Positions 34,908 to 46,310 of a stretch of 64,000 nt of DNA are shown piece after piece. Each line of letters begins with the position of its first letter. Position 1 is the first letter of the stretch. The notes below the pieces were generated by a model that saw only the letters and a program-made list of their open reading frames with translations, searched no databases and had not been told where the DNA came from. This DNA comes from Hemileia vastatrix (taxonomy: Eukaryota > Basidiomycota > Pucciniomycetes > Pucciniales > Zaghouaniaceae). The translations under genes were made by a program, and so were the position numbers. The DNA is taken from the NCBI GenBank assembly GCA_030280995.1, contig JASXTE010000008.1, positions 21,937,693 through 22,001,692 on the forward strand. Reading direction: 5' to 3'.

Positions 34908-35995
34908 TGTGGTAGCCTAAAGTTTAGTATGGCACCTAAGTACGTAAATGGAGTTATTACGGCGTGCAAGATTGGTGTTATTATTTTTATATAAAAGGGT
35001 TTTATTTAATTTATTTGAGTTTTAAATATGAAGAAATTGGTCACGAGCGAATGCCTACACAAAAACAATTTATTTTACGGTCTGAAAAGTTTATTAGTAT
35101 CAAGTCGAGTCACTCAAGAACCTTGGGAAATTTTCCCAGAATTTTTACTATTTTTCTTATATTTTTAAATGAATTTTAAAGTTTTATAGAAATATTTACG
35201 TTTTCAGAAATTACTTAACTTTGATGAATTTTCACGGGGTAATTAAAGCTGCGCAGACTACGAAAATTAGTTTGGAATATAAAGGGGAAGTAGCTCTATT
35301 ATGTGTAATTTTTCTAGATTTTTTATTATAGTTTTTAAGGTTCTAATTGAGTCCGGAAGTCCGGACGGACTCCGTACGGACTCCGTACGGGCTCCGGATT
35401 GACTCTGGGAGAGCTCTGGAGGGGAAAACCTAGGCACGTGACTAGGAATACTTAAGCGCCTCTCAAACTCGAAATTGAGAGGGGGGAATACATCATACAG
35501 CTTAATCTTTAACCACCACGGTCTCATTTTTTATTACTCAACAAATTAAATAAATTTGGAATACCCTTATAACTTTATATTTTATATATAACATTTTAGA
35601 AATACTATTCAACAATTTAAATCGCACTTCATACAGGGTATCTTTAGAAAGGTCTTTGTTGCTGGGACTTGATTATTGCTGTCTCATAAAAACTCAAATT
35701 ATTATAAAAACATAAAAGTCAATCTTTTCAGATCTTTCACTGGTACACCTTAATTGTTGTTATCAGTATTTCTTTCTCAACAGCTACTTTTATTTAAATC
35801 TCAATAAGCGTTAAACATATTAGAGTTTCATTATTTTTATCAATCAGATCCAAGTAGACTGGTTAGCTTAGTGATTTAGAATTCCCATTTTGTTATTTTT
35901 ATTGGAAGGATGGGGTTTTCAACTAAATCCACACATCTCCTCCGGATTCTGCTTACAGCAAGGCGACTGTAAGAGTTTACCTTACCATAACATAA
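34908..35995. repeat. Solo-LTR-like insertion in element F gag
   Basis: About 1.09 kb separating the gag end AERKIQTYN from the zinc knuckle CMYC. The ends look like TGTGGTAGCC and CCATAACATAACCCA; exact borders are uncertain. TAATG next to one end and CAATG next to the other may be a decayed duplication. It contains a GC-rich block with tandem CCGGA/CCGTACGG units (35350-35410), unlike its surroundings. No protein domain, so a solo LTR of a family not otherwise in the window is the best guess. Confidence 0.6.
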
Positions 35996-35999
35996 CCCA

Positions 36000-37099
36000 T
36001 TATATGTCTGTATTTTTCTTTCAGCTTCCTTCCATTCTCCTTTTGGGTCCAATACCTTACTGATATCACTAGGAGTTGAGCTTTTGGGTTTAGACTTTTT
36101 CTATCCCTTATGACTGGGTTTATTTTGAGTTGATTGGTTTTTTCAGGTATGATTGTTCAAAGGAGGCCCAGATTTGAAGTTTTAACCATGAGATTTTTGT
36201 GTGTGAAGCCTTTGTGAAAATTTTCCTTGATGTGCGCCGTCAATTTCAATGGTCCTATCCATTAAGTCCGTCAGACTCTCCATTTTACGCCCGTGACAAT
36301 TTAAATGAACCAGAATTCTCAAAGGGAGTCCCTTTTTGAAATTATATTTAAGAGCAGCATCATTCCAGCTAACTTGAGTTTTTAAATCCCTGAAATTTGA
36401 GATGTACTCAGAAGCTTTGCGACTATTGCTCATTCGAAGGAAATCAACTTTGATCTACGCGTTTTCAGTTTCATTTCGGTCACCAAAAAATGTAAAAAGT
36501 TGGTCCTCAAATGTTTCCCAATTATTAATGAGTAAGTGAGGTACATTCAAGGAAAGAATGAGCAGATAAGGCATGAACCACCATGACACCTTTCCTGATA
36601 AATAAGAAGAGGTGTAAATGACATTGGAACGATCTGTACTAAAGCTTCAAGGGTCATCATGGAATAGTAGCTTGCATATTTTCAAGAAGGGACACAATCT
36701 GTTGGGATGTTCACCATCAAATTTTTCTGGAGATTTGATCAAAGGAGTTTTGAATTTAGATCCTTCAGATGAGGTAGGATTAATGAGGGTTTTAACCAGG
36801 AGTTTTATTAATTCCTCAAAGGAAGCATTTGGGCCAGAACTTGATGATTTGCCTGAAGGTCTGGCAGCCAGGGCTGATGGTGCCTCGTGCATGGTGTCCT
36901 CCCCTTTATATTCTTTGCTGGAGTCCTCAAAATCCTGAGGAATGTCCTCTACATATTGAATTGAATATTTTCTCTCCCTTACATAAAGCGACTCAAGAAA
37001 GTGAGTGCAAAAAAAAGGACTTAATGAGGTCAGCCTATCCCTAGTGCAAGCTCTAGTAGTAGCGCCCATGGGAGGAGGAGTGAGTTGACCAGGTGCCAT
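36000..37099 (-). pseudogene. Element F gag pseudogene
   Basis: Starts MAPGQLTPPPMGATTRACTRD at 37099. A low-complexity N-terminal part with a Ser/Gly-rich stretch is followed by a Ty3/gypsy capsid-like domain (KTPLIKSPEKFDGEHPN..., WWFMPYLL, NWETFEDQLFTFFGDRN, SEYISNFRDLKTQVSWNDAALKYNFKKGLP, TLTDLMDRTIEIDG-like) and a basic region PSHKG...KSKPKSSTPSD. Several stops. The zinc knuckle lies beyond the inserted sequence at 34862. Confidence 0.82.
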
Positions 37100-37166
37100 A
37101 TTTAGATTTAGCACCTGAAAGTCATAGTAGTACAAATAAGTAGAACTACAGAGCATTAAATTATAC

Positions 37167-37935
37167 TGTCACCAGAAAGCCTAAAAAAAAGTTTAGGGTG
37201 ATCCCAAAGTAAGTGAGATAAGAAGGGAGATTGAAATTACAACTTTGAAGCACAGAGGATTACTTTGAAGAAGTGATTTGAAGATAGAACTGAGAAACTA
37301 AGTATAGTTCCTAATATTCTTTGAGGAATAATTAATGTATAATGTAGGGACACTAACTATTATGGTGAATCTCACAAAGGGTTTCAACTTAATAATCAAA
37401 GGTAAGATTTAAGTATTTAGGATTTTAATAAAATTTATTATTAAGAGAGAGAAAGAAAATTATAATAATAGCCTAATAAGAATTCTACTACTATCAAAAA
37501 AATATTTTATTGTTTAATTCTAGAGAAAAGTCAAACCAAAGTACCCCCATTAAATATCCTATTCCTCCTTGCACTGACCCATTAATTACCCATTTACCAT
37601 ATACCACAGACCCATTTAATTCACTGTAATTCCCATCAATAAGCTAGCTTTAAATCCCTTCTATCACAGACCTCCTAATTTACCCTCAGACCCAGAACTA
37701 CCCCTTTTAAATATTGCCTCAACTTTAGCGCTAGAGCACGTGTAGATTGATAATGTTTGAAAAGTATAAGCATATTTAAATTTAGGATACTTTACAGTTT
37801 GAATAGTGCAGCTAATTCAAGAGCAGAATAGAATGTAATTGTTTCAAGATCTCTTTTCCTATATCACTAGGAGTTAGGCTTGAATAGTGGTGTAATTGAT
37901 GTACTTTTAATTCAAGTTTCATGTGGCACATGACA
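37167..37935 (-). repeat. LTR3, 5' LTR of element F
   Basis: 769 bp; minus strand TGTCATGTGCC to TCTGGTGACA. Followed at 37936-37940 by GTACT, which inverts to the AGTAC duplication seen at 3266-3270. Aligns with the displaced 3' LTR at 2496-3265 in both length and sequence. Confidence 0.88.
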
Positions 37936-39516
37936 GTACTGGACCAAAACCTCTCTAATTTTTGCTATGAAGTGGTTCAAGCTTTGAATAATACTCACCA
38001 GAAATTTTCTGTAGTGTGCTTGTAAATACAACAGAGCCAGCAGCCCCTGTGTCTAATACTACATTTACAGTTTCTCCATAAATTATTTCTGGGACAATGA
38101 TAGGTATTAATCTCAAGTTATCAGCTTGTATATCCTTAATGTTCTCAGAATCTTCAAAATTAATTTACAATATTTTTGATTCAATACTCAATATTGGATT
38201 GTCAAAAATGGACAAATAATCTTCCAACATTTAGACTTAATTTTGATCTTTTTATAAAATAATACTTTCACAATCACTTGAATCTTTACCATTTTCTGTC
38301 TCATGTTCAGATTATTGCTGATTTTCATAAATTTTGAATTTTTACAGGTTCATTATTCTTCTTATAAGTGGTTTATCTTGCTTCATACTTATGGTTAAAT
38401 AATATTTCATTACAAATATTGATAAATTAAGAATATTCATTTACAAATATTGTTCTAGCTGCAAAAATATCTCTAATAGATATAGGTAATTTATATATTA
38501 GGGGGTATCAAAGTTAGAAATTTTCTATTTCAAAATACCTCTATTTTCCACCAAATCAACCATAATTAATATTAAAACTATTCCATATTGTGCCCCCAAA
38601 ACATCATTTTACTGAGAATTAATGTCAAGTTTGTGGCTTTCTTTTTGTGTTGTGAAATACCTTTCAAATAATTACAAATTTCTAACTTTGATACCCCCTA
38701 TTATCTTATCCTTTGATAGGTTAAAATCCATGTTTGGTTCAATGGCTTTTAAAAGTTTATTTAAATTCATTAAAAACACCATTGGTTTTCTCAACATTCA
38801 CCAGATTATACCTTGTTTTATCATATAATCTTTTCAGGGTTAATCTAAATTTTGTAGCTCCAAACTGTTTTTCAATTAGTTGTTTCAATTCACCCCATGA
38901 GTAATCTTCACCCTCACTTATTACAGCTTCAAACTATACTAAAGCAAAATATCTAAATAATGATATTAATTTTGATGTTATCTCTTCATCAGGTTATTTA
39001 AGTGAATCATAGTTTTTAAATTCTTTAACAAAATGTTGCAAATCAGAGCTGGCTTCCATATCATATTTTGGGTACTGGTCAATTTTAGGCCAATCTTTAT
39101 GATAGGATTTAATTTCACTTATCCTGGGAAACTACAATAACTTATCTGTTTTTTATAAATAGTCTTATATCTCATTCTGTACAAATTTGTGACTCACATT
39201 TGTTTTCTCAGATTTGACACTTTCACCAGTCGCTTTCCCCTTAGGTGGATATGGGAGTGTTTGAGATTCCTTTTGTAATTGAAAGGATTCTTATTATACT
39301 GGGTTTATTTTTGATTATCCTGGTTTATTAGTAGATTAGCAGTTTCAATCTCCACTTTAGTTATACTTTGTAAAAATTATGAGACTGTCTGATTTTTTTG
39401 TACAAAAGATAATCTTGTTCTTGATTCATTTCTAAATAACTGTGCAATAAACATCTTTTTTAACTACTGAATTTATTTGAGAGTTCACTATATTTATTTT
39501 TCAATGAATCACACTT
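37936..39516 (-). pseudogene. Element G gag (C-terminal) and protease start, pseudogene
   Basis: Protease stretch with VVLDTGAAGSVVST-like residues near 38045, followed upstream by acidic linker sequence and a capsid-like region with the AMEPNMDFN and SEGEDYSWGELKQLIEKQFG patterns (about 38720-38920), as in elements A and B. The zinc-knuckle region is largely lost. Many stops. Contains the 200-bp MITE at 38500. Confidence 0.75.
38500..38699. mobile_element. 200-bp MITE with AGGGGGTATC ends, copy 1
   Basis: Terminal inverted repeats AGGGGGTATCAAAGTTAGAA. Flanked by ATT (38497-38499 and 38700-38702). Removing it gives the same length as the homologous gag of element A at 8690-8720, confirming a 3-bp duplication. 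The ends resemble those of H1 (AGGGGGTACC), H2 and H3 (AGGGGGTGTC), so it may have been mobilised by that family. A second copy of identical length is at 58534. Confidence 0.88.
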
Positions 39517-40540
39517 TAGCACAGGGTAAAATATAAGACAACTTGTAGGCAAGTTTTTTTTTGTCCCTCAGACTAGCCTCTGAGTAACTTCAGTAATAAC
39601 TCCAGTAGTCCCACAAGGAGTGTTAAAATTACTAAAATCATTCTCAAAATTTATTTTGACACAAAGTAAAAATGATCTTACCAGTATTTGACTTTATTTT
39701 GGTGTTCCAGACAAGAGTACGACCATTTTCCTGAATCTAATCACTTCCAATCACTTCTGTCACCCTAACTGATCACTCATGTTTTCCTGCTTCATCAATC
39801 TTCCAACTCTTTACTCCCATGATCTTGAGCTGAGACTCTCTTCTATTAATATAAATATGCTCTTATATTTATCTCTGCACTCATGCACTGTGACTCCCCT
39901 TTCCAAACACAAGCTCTAAAGAAAAATACCAAGTTATAACTTATCTAGATATTTTAAAAAAATTTAAATTTTTAAATTTCTTGAATTTCAAAGCAATTAA
40001 TTGGAAATTTAGACTAACCTAGATACTTTTATTTTTTTATTTTTTTGTTTTTTTGATTCTTTAATTCTTTTTTTTAAAAAATGGCAGTTTTAACCACTGT
40101 AGATATTTTAACTAGCATTTTGTTTAATGAATGTTACAGGATCATTAACTTGCTGTTTAAATTTCTCTATATTTTTTCTTCTTTTTCTTCTTTAATTTTC
40201 TTCTTTATCTTTCTTTTTCGTTTAATCAATTTTGATCAGTTGTATCAACATAATCAATTGGGGCTTTAAAATTTTTAAGACCATTTTTTCATTTTTTGCC
40301 TCTTCTTATTAGTTTAGTTTTAAGATAATTGATGGAAACCTAAAACCATCTTTTACATCTACTTCATTTTTTATTAGGTAATGTTTCAAAATATGGGAAG
40401 AAAGAAAAAATGAAAAACCCATGTGCATGAAGTAAGACAAGGGAAGCAAAAGGAGTGGGAGAGTAGGATATATAAATATATATATGTATATAAGAAGTAA
40501 AAAAACAACAAGATGTAATGAGAGCCAGTTCCAGTTCATG

Positions 40541-40980
40541 TGCTGAAAAGACACTGCATCTTTTTTGCACGTGACCTTGTACTTTCTCACATGAACCCTT
40601 GTGTGAGATGAATCACAAGTTGCTTCACTTGTGATCTACTTGACCCAATTCTTTACAGCCTCACTCTCAAGTTACATGCTGGAAAGACGCTGCGTCTTTT
40701 CAGCACGTGACCTGGTGCTAGCTCCCAGGAACCCTTGTGTCAGATGGAAAACAAGTTTCTTGACTTGTGATCCATTTGACCCATTTCCTGACACCCCCAT
40801 TCTCAGGGCCACATGCTGAAAAGACACAGTGTCTTTTCAACATGAGACTTGAAATTGGAGGAATGAAGTTATGATTCAAATGTATCAAAATTCATAGCAG
40901 CATTTGATTCATTTAACCCAAGGGTGCAGGGGAGGAATACACTAGGTCACATGCTGAAAAGATGCAGAGTCTTTTCTGGA
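40541..40980 (+). repeat. Four hairpin repeats with about 137-bp period
   Basis: A near-palindrome of the type TGCTGAAAAGAC-N-GTCTTTTCAGCA begins at 40541, 40677, 40814 and 40952 (spacing 136, 137, 138). The best copies (40677-40705 and 40814-40842) form 13-14-bp stems. Intervening sequences also match (CCTTGTGT, CACTTGTGATC, TTTGACCCA), so the larger unit is a diverged tandem repeat. It lies inside the 3.4-kb DNA element and may be transposase-binding repeats. Confidence 0.85.
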
Positions 40981-41026
40981 ACACACCCTGAAAGCAAAAG
41001 GGTGAAAGAGGAGGTGATTATGGCAA

Positions 41027-41296
41027 ATGAGGAATATTGGAAGTATCTTACAGAAGCATAAGGTATTGGGCTGGAGTCATGAGAGTGCAATAAAGCTCAG
41101 GATATATAGGGGAGGAAAATGGTTGAGTGTAACCCACAAGAAGCTATTTGATGAAAATGGGTACACAAAAGACATACATGAAGTTAACTTTAAAGGCCCT
41201 TCTGAGTATCCAGGGGGGCTGAGTGGGTGCCCCTGCGGGCCAAAAAAATGCTACAGAGGGGAAACAGAAAGACTTTTGACAGGTTTGCATATATAA
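41027..41296 (+). CDS. Unassigned 89-residue open frame
   Basis: Reads MRNIGSILQKHKVLGWSHES... with a C-terminal PGGLSGCPCGPKKCYRG cysteine cluster. I recognise no family. It sits in the 3.4-kb DNA element just after the hairpin repeats. Base composition is slightly richer in G than its neighbours. No start context or splice sites support it strongly; it could be chance. Confidence 0.2.
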   Translation: MRNIGSILQKHKVLGWSHESAIKLRIYRGGKWLSVTHKKLFDENGYTKDIHEVNFKGPSEYPGGLSGCPCGPKKCYRGETERLLTGLHI

Positions 41297-42374
41297 TTTC
41301 CTTTCCAATTTTTGAAGGGCTACATCACATAATGGAATTATTTAAAAATAATTCAACCCACATACTTTATTTTACTGAATTCACTTGTACTTTGGTAGCA
41401 TATGTCAGATTCTAGAATATTTAATCATTAATAATGTAAACCAAATCAATTACAAAATCATCCCACTGTTTTCTAACTCTGGCTGCTGCATAGTGTTAAA
41501 AGTTCTGTGTCCTTCAAAAGGAATATCATCCTTAATGAGGGCGTGGAACTGTGGATTAGGAAGTTCTATAGAGGAAACAAAGATTGGCCTATCTGAAGTG
41601 TTAACCAAGGCATTAGAACACAACATTTCAAGATTGTTGTGAGTAAGATGGAGGAAAAAAATTTATTACATGAAATACACCAAATACTTGAGACACAGTG
41701 TTCAGGGCACTGTATATATAATCATCTCATTATTATCAGATATATGATGTTTTTAAAATGGAGACAGAACCCAAAAAGCCAACAAGCCCTTGAAAATATA
41801 ACCTAAGGCCTTTATCAACATTGAAAATTATTCAATAACTCAGCCATCATGATATATGATCAAGTATTTTATTTGAGTGATGATGATCTTTATATAACTG
41901 CACCCAACATGTACTCATACTACAAGTTTAAAAATTTAATTACTTAATTTATACTTGACTAGCATTAATGCAAGTCAAGTATAAAATTATCTCAACAGTT
42001 TTAAAATAGAGCCAACTTCAAAAGCAACCAAAATGAAATGTCAATATTGAAAATCATTCAATAATATTAAGGAGTAACGACAATACTGAGAAAAGACCAT
42101 GGCACAGCTAGATCAAATACCAACTGCCCAAAAGTTATTTTCAATATTAAAAATACTTTTTCAATATTAAAGAATAATATTAAATTATGGGCACCAACCA
42201 CAATTCTGCACTTCTGATTTCAACTGCCCAAAAATGATTGCACACAGTATTTTTTTACTGCTTGACCTTTACTTTTATTCCCCATACTACTAGTCAAGTG
42301 TGAAAATTCATGAGGGCAATTGTGATTTTGGTTTGACAGTCATATTCATGACCAAATAAGACTTCATATTGAAT

Positions 42375-42690
42375 ACATGTATATTATGCATTATGCATAT
42401 GCATATTTTAACCATATTGCATATTGCATATGCATATTTTACATTTTGCATATACATATGCATATTTTTTATTTTGAATATGCATATGCATATTTTTGTA
42501 TTTTGCATATGCATTTGCATATTTTTTTAAAAATTGCATATGGTTTTTTTTTGCATTTTGCATTTTGCATATGCATATTTTCTGCAAATTTTTTACGTAT
42601 ATTGTTCATATTGAATATGCATTCTGCATCTATATTTAATATGCAATATGAATGATTATTAATAATGCATTTTTCATGCATATTGAATTT
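42375..42690 (+). repeat. ATGCATATGCATATTTT repeat array
   Basis: Around ten copies of TTTTGCATATGCATATTTT-like units at roughly 30-bp spacing, each containing the palindromes ATGCAT and GCATATGC. The array ends about 200 bp from the right end of the 3.4-kb DNA element, the place where CACTA-type elements carry subterminal repeats. Short frames through it are periodic artefacts. Confidence 0.85.
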
Positions 42691-42901
42691 TAAATAAAGT
42701 ATATGTCATATTTCCTTGAATCATGCTTTCGGAAGGGGGTGGTAGCAAAGAAATCTACAAGTGTTTCAAAAATATCTTTACTAGATGGATTTCTACTCAT
42801 ATACCCCTCAAAAAGGTTCCTCAATGATTACTTCATGGGTTACTATGAGATCACTAAAAAATGACTTGCCAACAAGTCCTCTTAAGTTTCAACCTATGTA
42901 G

Positions 42902-43400
42902 GGTTAGAGCCAAGTTTTCTTTCTCTAACTCCTGTTTTCTTGTTGCCGATTGAGATATATTTAATGTTAAGGAAGAACTTTTCTCACTTGTGAGCTTGAT
43001 TTTTTGCTTTTGCTGGACTGAGCTGATCCTCCTTGGGTAGGGGGTTGATATTTTTACTTCTTACCTTTCAGCTCCATCACATGTTGCTTCAATTGCTGGA
43101 ATCCTACCCTGCAATTGTTCTCCACCTTCTCTACATCTTTGATTATGGAATACTTGTATTCCTCCAGTTTAAGGAAATTTTTGGCAAGATGGGAAAGTTG
43201 ATTCTGAAGAGGAGGTAAGGTACCCATTATACTTATTTTTCATGGGAGGACATACTTTTCAACTATGCTTACCATGTATGGCTGAGAGTAGGTTTGTCCT
43301 TCCATGGTGATGACCTGGTACATTTCCATTAGCTGTAGATCTGGTATTAAGGGAAGATTTATCTCTTACATTGTCCTGTAGATCAATCATGATGACTTAA
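42902..43400 (-). pseudogene. Element G gag N-terminal remnant
   Basis: Homologous to the first part of gag in elements A and B: starts MIDLQDNVRDKSSLN near 43391, followed by a coiled-coil-like region. The 3.4-kb DNA element separates it from the capsid part. Contains stops. Confidence 0.7.
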
Positions 43401-43905
43401 ATAACTATTCAATATTCCTACAGAAGGTAAACCTTGTATAGTAATCAGTAGATAAAAGCATTAGTAACTTTAATACTAATAGAAAGCAATGGAGCTTACC
43501 CTTTATTTATTAATTTATTAATTTAAATAAAATATAACTAAAAATTTAATAAAATCTGTCAAAATTTATATAATAAAGTTTAAATAGACCTTTAGAATGG
43601 TGAGTTATTAGCTTACCAAGCTTTAACAAAATACCAATTAAATTGGGTGTTATATTGGTGACCAAATACCAAGTAAAAGTTAGATTTATATTGCATACAG
43701 TTATTACTGTAAATGTCTAATATCTATTTAAATAAAAAATACTATAATTATTATAAGGGCTCTTTTCCACAATCACTGAGTAACTTTGACCCACTAATGC
43801 GCTTCAGACCTAAATATTTAGTTTTTATGAGCTATAGTAGAGTAAAAATAACATTCAAAAGTTATAACTAAAATAATAAGTAGTAAATTAAGAAAGACAC
43901 CCAAT

Positions 43906-45122
43906 TGTCAGCATATGCTAGTAAATAAGTTTGATTTAATAGTAAATATTATAGGCCAGACTACTTGATGAGACATTATTTATGGTTTAAAACTCAGGGA
44001 AATAATTATAAAACTGTTATAATCAATAATTAACTCACAATATTTGGATTGGTGTGTGCTGGTGGTATAAAATAGACTAATAAAATAAAATTTAGCTAGT
44101 AAGTAGATAAACTCAGTTTATAAGGTCTCTAAAATATATTTTTAGATAATGAAAACTTTCTGTAATTATTTTTTGGACTTTTAGTAAGTGAATGATGTCC
44201 AATAACCAGTAAAATCTCCCTTTACTGATACCAAAATCCACTTGAGTGCACAGACCTTCCATCCAGATGAATCCACCACTATCCCCAGAAATTACAGCAA
44301 TTTGAGAGCTCATCAACTCTCCATGGACTTAACTTCAAGAATTTTCAGTACCTAGACCTCCAGTTTGTACCCTCTATCACAATCAATGATATCATACTAC
44401 TATAGCACAAAAAGAAGAAACAGAGAAAAGAATGAACTATGAAGGAAACAGTTAAAATGGCTCATCCAAAGAGAATAATATGGAACCAAAAGATATTAAG
44501 GTTCGAAATAAGTATTCAAGCTTCCAGTAACATTCCCAACCCCCCACATTGAACCATTAACTATGATCCAACAAAGCACTCCATGAAAATCCAATGAAGG
44601 AAGCAGATAAAGTTGTCCAAACTAAATATATGCATTGGTAAAAAGAATGTATGTGTGTGTAGGTGTGGTGAATCCATTTTATACTTGAATATGAGAAAAA
44701 ATAAGCAGGACAATCATGCATATAGGATATTTAGAAGGTTAAAACTCAAAATAGTCTTATATATGCATAGTATAACTGCAGATTTAACTGAATATGGAGG
44801 TTATACATGCATATGAGCTTATGTATGTGCCTTATTATTCAATATCACTTAAGATAAGAGCACTATGACAATTTTATCACTTTAATAAGTGTTTTGGGGC
44901 TACATATAAGCTACTTGAATTCATATAAGTCTATATATAAGTATAATAAACATATATATAAGTATGATAACTATATATATAAGTACAGTTACTATATATA
45001 TAAGTATAATAACTATTCATATAAATTTTATAGCCATATATAAACTTAAAAGCTTAATTCAATTATGATTATCTTATTTTAAATATAAGAACTACTCAGT
45101 CCTGAAGATATCTAGGCTGAAA
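43906..45122 (-). repeat. LTR1, 5' LTR of element G
   Basis: Diverged LTR1 copy, TGTCAGCATATGC to CTAGGCTGAAA, 1217 bp. Next to it on the internal side is AATTGGGTGTCTTTC, equivalent to the primer-binding region of A and B. It has tandem TATATATAAGTAT repeats at 44930-45020. More diverged than the A and B copies, so G is older. Confidence 0.85.
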
Positions 45123-46143
45123 TGCATCACCTTTTTTCAATTTTCCCCATACCTTTTCTTTTCAGCCTAAATCTATTTTTCTTCAATACAATCCACCTCT
45201 CACACTTTCCACCTTGTCACTTTTAATTTTTACATTATCTCTTTCAATCTAAAGGGAGTAAAAGGGGCTGGAGAGAGGAGTTAAAGGATTGAATTGAATT
45301 AAGGTGGAATGGAGATGGGTGGAAAGACAAGCACAAAGTGAGAAGAGGAAACATGACAAATTGGAGAATAGTAAAATGAACATTAGGGAGAAGATTAAAC
45401 AGGGGAAGAACATTATATGGACCAGAAATTGAAGTGAAAGATATGGAAGGAGAGTTTCAAAAAAATTAATAATAGTATATATATATATATATAAAATTAC
45501 AATGAAAGAAAAGGGTAATATCCTGAAACCAAAGAAATAACAAATTCCAGTGTACTAATTATTAGAAATATGGCTATCATCACTAAATTCCACACTTAAT
45601 ATCTTGATTTATTGAAGAAGAAGTAAATTTATTATTTAAAAATAATAGTGACTATATCATTCTTTCACTTTCCTGAAAAAAATGATATGTATTAATTATA
45701 TAAATGATGATTTTGAATTAATGTATTTTAATAACATTTGAAAGAGATTTTCAACTTTCACAAAAACTTAAAGCTTGAAAAAGAAATTAATAATTCCTGA
45801 TAATATAATTAACATAAATATATATATTTACAAAATTTTTAATGATTAAATCCAATGTAAAATAATATTTAACTACATATTTTATATCTGAAAACTTCTT
45901 ATGATAATAAGCAATTTCTCTATATAATAATAATTCCAAAAACTTATTTAATTATGTAAAAAATCTTTTGATTTGATTTACATGAGAGATTTACTGTATT
46001 ATATCAATTCATAAAGCAGAAGAAAATTATTTTTAAAATCTTATGAATTTTCTAGTCTGTTTTTGTTTTGAACTTCCCTAATATTAATATTTCTTTAATA
46101 ATTACATTAAGTCAGATTAAAAGATTTTTTGTAATAATAATAA
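45123..46143. other. AT-rich sequence without recognised features
   Basis: I see only a short TA microsatellite at about 45476-45493 and general AT-rich sequence. No coding frame or repeat match elsewhere in the window. Confidence 0.5.
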
Positions 46144-46310
46144 ACTGTTCCCCAATAAGTATTCAAGATGACTTTGAGTTTTATTCAGAGAGGTTCCAAG
46201 CTTAATTGTTGGTTGTTTCATCACTGCCTCATTATATACTCAATTAAACATGAGATTGGGTTCAAGGTTGTAGACTTTCTAGTATTTCTGCTCCCCCATA
46301 TTGTTTGGTG
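46144..46310 (-). mobile_element. Decayed 261-bp MITE, partial copy 4
   Basis: The last about 165 bases match the right part of MITE copies 2 and 3 in order (GGTTCAAGGTTGTAGACTTTCTAG..., CCCCCATATTGTTTGGTG) with many differences. The left part is missing. Shows that the family is old in this genome while copies 1-3 are much closer to each other. Confidence 0.7.

Larger units (their letters stand above)
39520..42898. mobile_element. 3.4-kb DNA transposon with CACTA-like ends
   Basis: Left end CACAGGGTAAAATATAAG, right end inverse CATAGGTTGAAACTTAAG; both continue to an ACTTGT(A/T)GGCAAGT block resembling the palindromic block in the 261-bp MITE ends. Flanked by TAG (39517-39519 and 42899-42901). 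Excising it with one TAG gives 21 bases matching element A in length across the site. It has two internal repeat arrays (40541-40980 and 42375-42690). No transposase recognised, so it is non-autonomous or decayed. Superfamily CMC/EnSpm is inferred from the ends and 3-bp duplication. Confidence 0.75.
37936..45122 (-). mobile_element. Element G: 5' half of a Ty3/gypsy element with LTR1
   Basis: From right to left: LTR1 43906-45122, leader 43400-43905, gag start, a 3.4-kb DNA-element insertion (39520-42898), gag remainder, a 200-bp MITE and the start of the protease. It stops at 37936, where element F begins. Its protease continues at 3271-3942, after F, H1 and A and across the inversion. Aligned to element A, the two break sequences join as GGTCC-AGTAC-TTAACCCC. 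Confidence 0.85.

Noticed and set aside
40501..40990. Possible CRISPR-like array because of regularly spaced palindromes
   Set aside because: Spacing is about 137 bp, the spacers are themselves related to each other, and the genome is eukaryotic.
42308..42681. Open frames on both strands rich in Met, His, Ile, Tyr and Cys
   Set aside because: They are produced by the ATGCATAT repeat array read in different frames.
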